A DNA stretch of 53,247 nucleotides, taken from contig VXSG01000107.1 of assembly GCA_009838075.1 (NCBI GenBank), positions 1-53,247 on the forward strand, given 5' to 3'. The position numbers were made by a program, and so were the translations under genes. The stretch's first letter is position 1. Each line of letters starts with the position of its first letter. The notes below the pieces were generated by a model. It saw nothing but the letters and a program-made list of their open reading frames with translations. It had not been told where the DNA came from and did not search any database. Below, piece after piece: positions 49,961 to 53,247 of the stretch. This stretch comes from Boseongicola sp. SB0665_bin_10. GTDB taxonomy: Bacteria; Pseudomonadota; Alphaproteobacteria; Rhodobacterales; Rhodobacteraceae.

Positions 49961-51052
49961 ATGCTGAAGACGGAAGAACGGCTCTCGGCGCTTCGTGCGC
50001 GGATGGGCAAGGAAGGCGTCGATCTGGTCGTTTTGGGACCTGGGGCGCACATGCAATGGCTTCTCGGCTTCGCGCCCCATGCCGATGAGCGGCCGTGCCT
50101 GCTCTGTGTCGGCGCTTCGAGCGCTGCGTTCTTGATGCCGGAACTCAACGCGGAGGGATCGCGCCGCGGCACCGACCTGCCGTTCCACGAATGGTCCGAC
50201 GCCGACGGGCCGGAAGGGGCGTTCGGCAGGCTGGTCGCCGATCTTGGCGTGGGCGATGCCGCACGAATCGTGCTGGACGAAACCATGCGGGCTGACTTTG
50301 CCGCACTGGTGCAGGACGCAATGCCGGGTGCGGAGCGACAGTTCACGGCGTCGACGGTCGGCCAGTTGCGAATGCAGAAGGACGATGACGAATACGCAGT
50401 GCTGAAACGAAACGCGCTGCTTGCCGACCAGGCGATGCAGGCGGGCTGGGCCGCGATGAAGCCGGGCATGACGGAACTGGACGTCGCCAATGTCATCCGG
50501 ACGCGTTTCTCCGCACTTGGCGCCTCGCCGCTCTTCAACATCGTCGGGGCTGGCGGCAACGGTGCCATGCCGCATCATGCCACCGGCGAAACCGTGCTGC
50601 GAACCGGGGACGCGGTGGTCATGGACATCGGTGCGGGAATGGATGGCCTTTCCAGCGACATCACTCGCATGGCCGTGCTGGGCATGCCACCCGAGGGATA
50701 TCTCGAAGCGCACGCCATCGTCGAGGCCGCTGTCCAGGCCGCCATGGCAGCCGCGCGGCCCGGCGTGCGGGCGAAGGATGTCGACGCGGCGGCACGCGGG
50801 GTGATCACGGAGGCCGGGTATGGTCCCCATTTCCTGCACCGCACAGGCCACGGCCTGGGCATCGAGGTGCACGAGCCGCCCTACCTGACCTCGGTCTCGG
50901 AGACGGTGCTCGCGCCGGGCATGGTCTTTTCCATCGAGCCCGGCATCTACCTGCCGGGCCGTTTCGGCATCCGCCTGGAGGAAATCGTGATCCTGCGTGA
51001 GGACGGGCCGGAAATCCTGTCGGAACTGCCGCGTGATCCGAAGATGATCTGA
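49961..51052 (+). CDS. M24-family metallopeptidase (Xaa-Pro peptidase/creatinase superfamily), metal ligands intact
   Basis: The protein has 363 aa. A creatinase-like N-terminal domain covers about 1-135, then the pita-bread catalytic domain. All five dimetal ligands are visible: Asp222 ('VMDIGAG'), Asp233 ('SSDITRM'), His297 ('RTGHGLGIEVHE'), Glu326 ('FSIEPGIY') and Glu340 ('IRLEEIVIL'). It should therefore be a metal-dependent peptidase or amidohydrolase, not creatinase, which has lost these ligands. Ectoine hydrolase DoeA belongs to the same superfamily and is another possible relative. Its stop overlaps the second HyuB start (TGATG). Confidence 0.9.
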   Translation: MLKTEERLSALRARMGKEGVDLVVLGPGAHMQWLLGFAPHADERPCLLCVGASSAAFLMPELNAEGSRRGTDLPFHEWSDADGPEGAFGRLVADLGVGDAARIVLDETMRADFAALVQDAMPGAERQFTASTVGQLRMQKDDDEYAVLKRNALLADQAMQAGWAAMKPGMTELDVANVIRTRFSALGASPLFNIVGAGGNGAMPHHATGETVLRTGDAVVMDIGAGMDGLSSDITRMAVLGMPPEGYLEAHAIVEAAVQAAMAAARPGVRAKDVDAAARGVITEAGYGPHFLHRTGHGLGIEVHEPPYLTSVSETVLAPGMVFSIEPGIYLPGRFGIRLEEIVILREDGPEILSELPRDPKMI

Positions 51053-52602
51053 TGTCCGACCCTTTCACGCTGTCCGTCATCCAGGCGGGCCTGGAGAACG
51101 CGGCGGAAGAGATGTTTGCCGTGCTTCGCAAGACGGCGATGAGCCCGATCATCTACGAGGTGCTGGATGTCGGCACGGGCGTGACGGATGCTGCCGGAAA
51201 TCTTGTCAGTTCGGGAGCGGGGATTCCGACCTTCGTCGGCGTGTTGGACAAGGCCGTGAAGGTCCTGGTCGCAAGGCACGGGGATGCCATCGAGGAGGGT
51301 GACGTTTTCGTCACCAACGACCCGAACCACGGCGGCGTGACGCACCTGAACGACGTCGTGATCGCCAAGCCGGTGTTCTTCGAGGGCGCGCGCGTTGCTT
51401 GGTCGGCCTCGATCGCCCACTGGGGCGACATCGGCGGAAAGGTACCCGGCTCGATGGCGACCGATGTGTCCGAGATCTTCGCGGAGGGGCTGCGCCTGCC
51501 TGCGGTCCGGCTCTTCAGGCGCGGACAGCCGGTCCAGGCTGTCTTCGACATCATCGAGACCAATTCGCGGCTGCCGGAATTCGTGCATGGCGATCTCTGG
51601 GCGCAGGTTGCTGCCAGCAACACGGCAGAGGGACAGATCCTCGCGCTCTTCGCGAAGTTCGGGCGCGAGGCGGTCGAACAGGCGATCGCCGAGTCATTCG
51701 AGACTGGGCGCGCCCGTGCGCTTGCCGGCCTTCGCGCGCTTCCCAAGGGGCGTTTCGAGGTCGAGGAGGAGCAGGATGACGGCGCGTGCTGGCGCGCAGC
51801 CATCTCGATCTCCGACGAGCGCTTCACGGTCGATCTTCGCGGCAATCCACGCGAGCTCGCAGCGCCATACAACACCAGCCGGGACGGCGCGGTCATCTCG
51901 TCCCAGATGATCTTCAAGGCGCTCTGCGACCCGGACCGCTTTGCCAATGCGGGATCCTTCGCCCTGCTCGAGGTCATGACCGAGGAAGGCACGATATTCC
52001 ACGCGGGCCCGACTGCACCGCAGGGCTACTATTTCGAGACCCGGATCCGGCTCTTCGACCTGCTCTGGCAGTGCATGGCGAAGGCGATGCCCGGCAGGCT
52101 GCCTTCCGGGTCGTTTTCCTCGATCTTCGGCACGGTCATCGCCGGTCGGCATCCTGATACCGGGCGCCGCTACACGATGGTCGAGCCGCAGATGGGGGGC
52201 TGGGGCGCGACCGGCGCGCGCGCGGGCATGGACGCGATGTACTCGATCAGCCATGGCGACACTTTCAACTGCCCGGTCGAGGTTGCCGAGGCGCGGTACG
52301 GCCTGACGGTCGTGCAGAAGGCTCTCGCTGAACGGCCTCGCCTCGAAGGCGTTCATGCCGGGGGACGCGGCGTGAAGCTCGAGTACGAACTCAGGGGGCC
52401 GGCGAGCCTCTCGGTCGGTTACACCCGGGCCAGGATCCCGGTCTGGTCGGCACCTGGCACTCCGCCGGGAGGACGGAACTCCATGCACATACTGCGGGCT
52501 TCAGGCAAGCGCGAATACCATCGCTTCGTCAGTGGCGCGGTGCTTGATGCGGGTGACCGGATCCTTATCGAGACCGCGTCGGGCGGGAATGCCCCGGCAT
52601 GA
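51052..52602 (+). CDS. Hydantoinase/oxoprolinase subunit B, second copy (HyuB family)
   Basis: The protein has 516 aa. It carries the same landmarks as the first copy ('NAAEEMFAVLRKTAMSPIIYEVLDVGTGV', 'VFVTNDPNHGGVTHLNDVVIAKPVF', 'NTSRDGAVISSQMIFKALC', 'GGRGVKLEYEL'), but with clear differences, so it is a paralogue rather than a recent duplicate. The C-terminus is shorter and ends soon after 'ILIETASGGNAPA', where the first copy continues with 'GGGYGDPKERDAARVREDV' and 30 more residues. Whether it pairs with the one HyuA or acts alone is unknown. It is the last gene of the operon. Confidence 0.92.
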   Translation: MSDPFTLSVIQAGLENAAEEMFAVLRKTAMSPIIYEVLDVGTGVTDAAGNLVSSGAGIPTFVGVLDKAVKVLVARHGDAIEEGDVFVTNDPNHGGVTHLNDVVIAKPVFFEGARVAWSASIAHWGDIGGKVPGSMATDVSEIFAEGLRLPAVRLFRRGQPVQAVFDIIETNSRLPEFVHGDLWAQVAASNTAEGQILALFAKFGREAVEQAIAESFETGRARALAGLRALPKGRFEVEEEQDDGACWRAAISISDERFTVDLRGNPRELAAPYNTSRDGAVISSQMIFKALCDPDRFANAGSFALLEVMTEEGTIFHAGPTAPQGYYFETRIRLFDLLWQCMAKAMPGRLPSGSFSSIFGTVIAGRHPDTGRRYTMVEPQMGGWGATGARAGMDAMYSISHGDTFNCPVEVAEARYGLTVVQKALAERPRLEGVHAGGRGVKLEYELRGPASLSVGYTRARIPVWSAPGTPPGGRNSMHILRASGKREYHRFVSGAVLDAGDRILIETASGGNAPA

Positions 52603-53201
52603 AGCCTGGAGGGCGGCATCGCCGGGGAAACGACAGCATTGTTCGGATCGATCATCACGGTATAGTCTCATACGTCCTGACATCGGGAGGCGATCATATA
52701 CTCCGAGTAGACCACTTCAGCCAGACAAAAAGGCTCCTTCGAGGACTCTGCCGACATTTCTGACGCGTAGTGAGCAGTTAAGATTCCATGAAACACGAAG
52801 CACGCGCTGATCTCGCTGATCATGTTCCACAAAGCATGAAAACAAGGGGCTGGGCATAAGAGCCGCCAGCGAAGTCCAGGAAATGTGTTTCATGAGAGTT
52901 GTCATCTTCAACCCTCGAGGTAAGGACGTCTGAGTCTGGACTTCCCTGATGGCAGATGAGCTTGTTTCGACGCTTGGCTTGCAAGGCGCGGAACCGGCTG
53001 CCTGAAGTTCTGCCTGGACGGGGCAGGTCATAGGTGGCAGCCCCGATCCGGCATGACGATGCCGTCGACGAAACAACACGACGCAAGAGCGCCATTTCCG
53101 TGGCGAGGGACAGTTCTGCACTCCTTTCGTGGTGACCGTTCTTTCTCCTGTCCTGGTCAGCCCAGTGTTCCCGAACATCTGGAGATCGAGGGGGGAATTA
53201 T
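52603..53201. other. Gene-free stretch at the end of the catabolic operon
   Basis: No family pattern appears in any frame of these 599 nt. The A+T content is higher than in the operon, and no clear terminator hairpin is seen after the last stop. The region may be a remnant of mobile DNA, but no transposase is recognisable. Confidence 0.4.
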
Positions 53202-53247
53202 ATGCGAAAGTGCCAAAATCCTGTGACCGGCCAGAAAGATGTTGCTG
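53202..53247 (+). CDS. Possible start of a CDS cut by the window edge
   Basis: An ATG at 53202 follows GAGGGGGGAATTAT, a plausible ribosome site, and opens the frame 'MRKCQNPVTGQKDVA' to the window end. Only 15 codons are visible and no family can be assigned. Confidence 0.3.
   Translation, partial: MRKCQNPVTGQKDVA

Noticed and set aside
49961-51052. Creatinase
   Set aside because: All five M24 metal ligands are present, which creatinase lacks.

Overview
The window is GC-rich (well over 60 %) chromosomal DNA of an alphaproteobacterium, most likely Rhodobacterales or a close relative. The evidence is the petABC cytochrome bc1 operon, the rluD/rpoH neighbourhood, small lineage-typical proteins of the DUF6476 and DUF6324 type, MmcB, an acpS-lepB-rnc cluster, and a tRNA-His with A73. 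No phage, plasmid or complete insertion sequence is visible.

Layout. 1-11.4 kb is housekeeping: the C-terminal end of recQ, an uncharacterised PD-(D/E)XK-like protein beside tRNA-Lys, dapF-mtaB (coupled), petABC (coupled), a YbdK-type carboxylate-amine ligase, rpoH, rluD, a DUF6476 membrane protein and tRNA-His. 11.6-17.2 kb holds a higBA toxin-antitoxin pair with a palindromic operator candidate, a DUF6324 protein, mmcB, pncB, a MaoC hydratase and a class II histone-deacetylase-like hydrolase. 17.9-19.9 kb is acpS-lepB-rnc. Where era would normally follow there is a decayed inositol-monophosphatase fragment, and then accessory catabolism: a three-subunit xanthine-dehydrogenase-family molybdenum hydroxylase with a MoaD-like protein (20.5-24.5 kb), a TAXI-type TRAP transporter coupled to a SulP-STAS-cNMP-like protein (24.9-30.1 kb), and an SDR dehydrogenase.

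31.2-38.4 kb is a type I-G (formerly I-U, GSU/Dpsyc) CRISPR-Cas locus on the minus strand. The interference operon csb1-csb2-cas3-csb3 looks intact and every junction overlaps. The adaptation genes are wrecked: the cas4-cas1 fusion has collapsed to its two ends and cas2 loses its C-terminus. Only three diverged 36-nt repeats with two spacers remain. The locus looks like an effector frozen with a relic memory.

39.1-52.6 kb is one tightly packed plus-strand operon of eleven genes. It encodes an XRE-cupin regulator (probably leaderless), a complete peptide-type ABC importer with a strong hairpin after the binding-protein gene, a GAF protein, one HyuA with two different HyuB subunits, an Asp/Glu/hydantoin racemase and a metal-competent M24 peptidase. 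It reads as a complete import-and-open pathway for an unknown cyclic amide, imide or pyroglutamyl/proline-like peptide, and is the best candidate for undescribed biochemistry here. The last 0.6 kb holds no recognisable gene apart from a possible truncated CDS at the edge.
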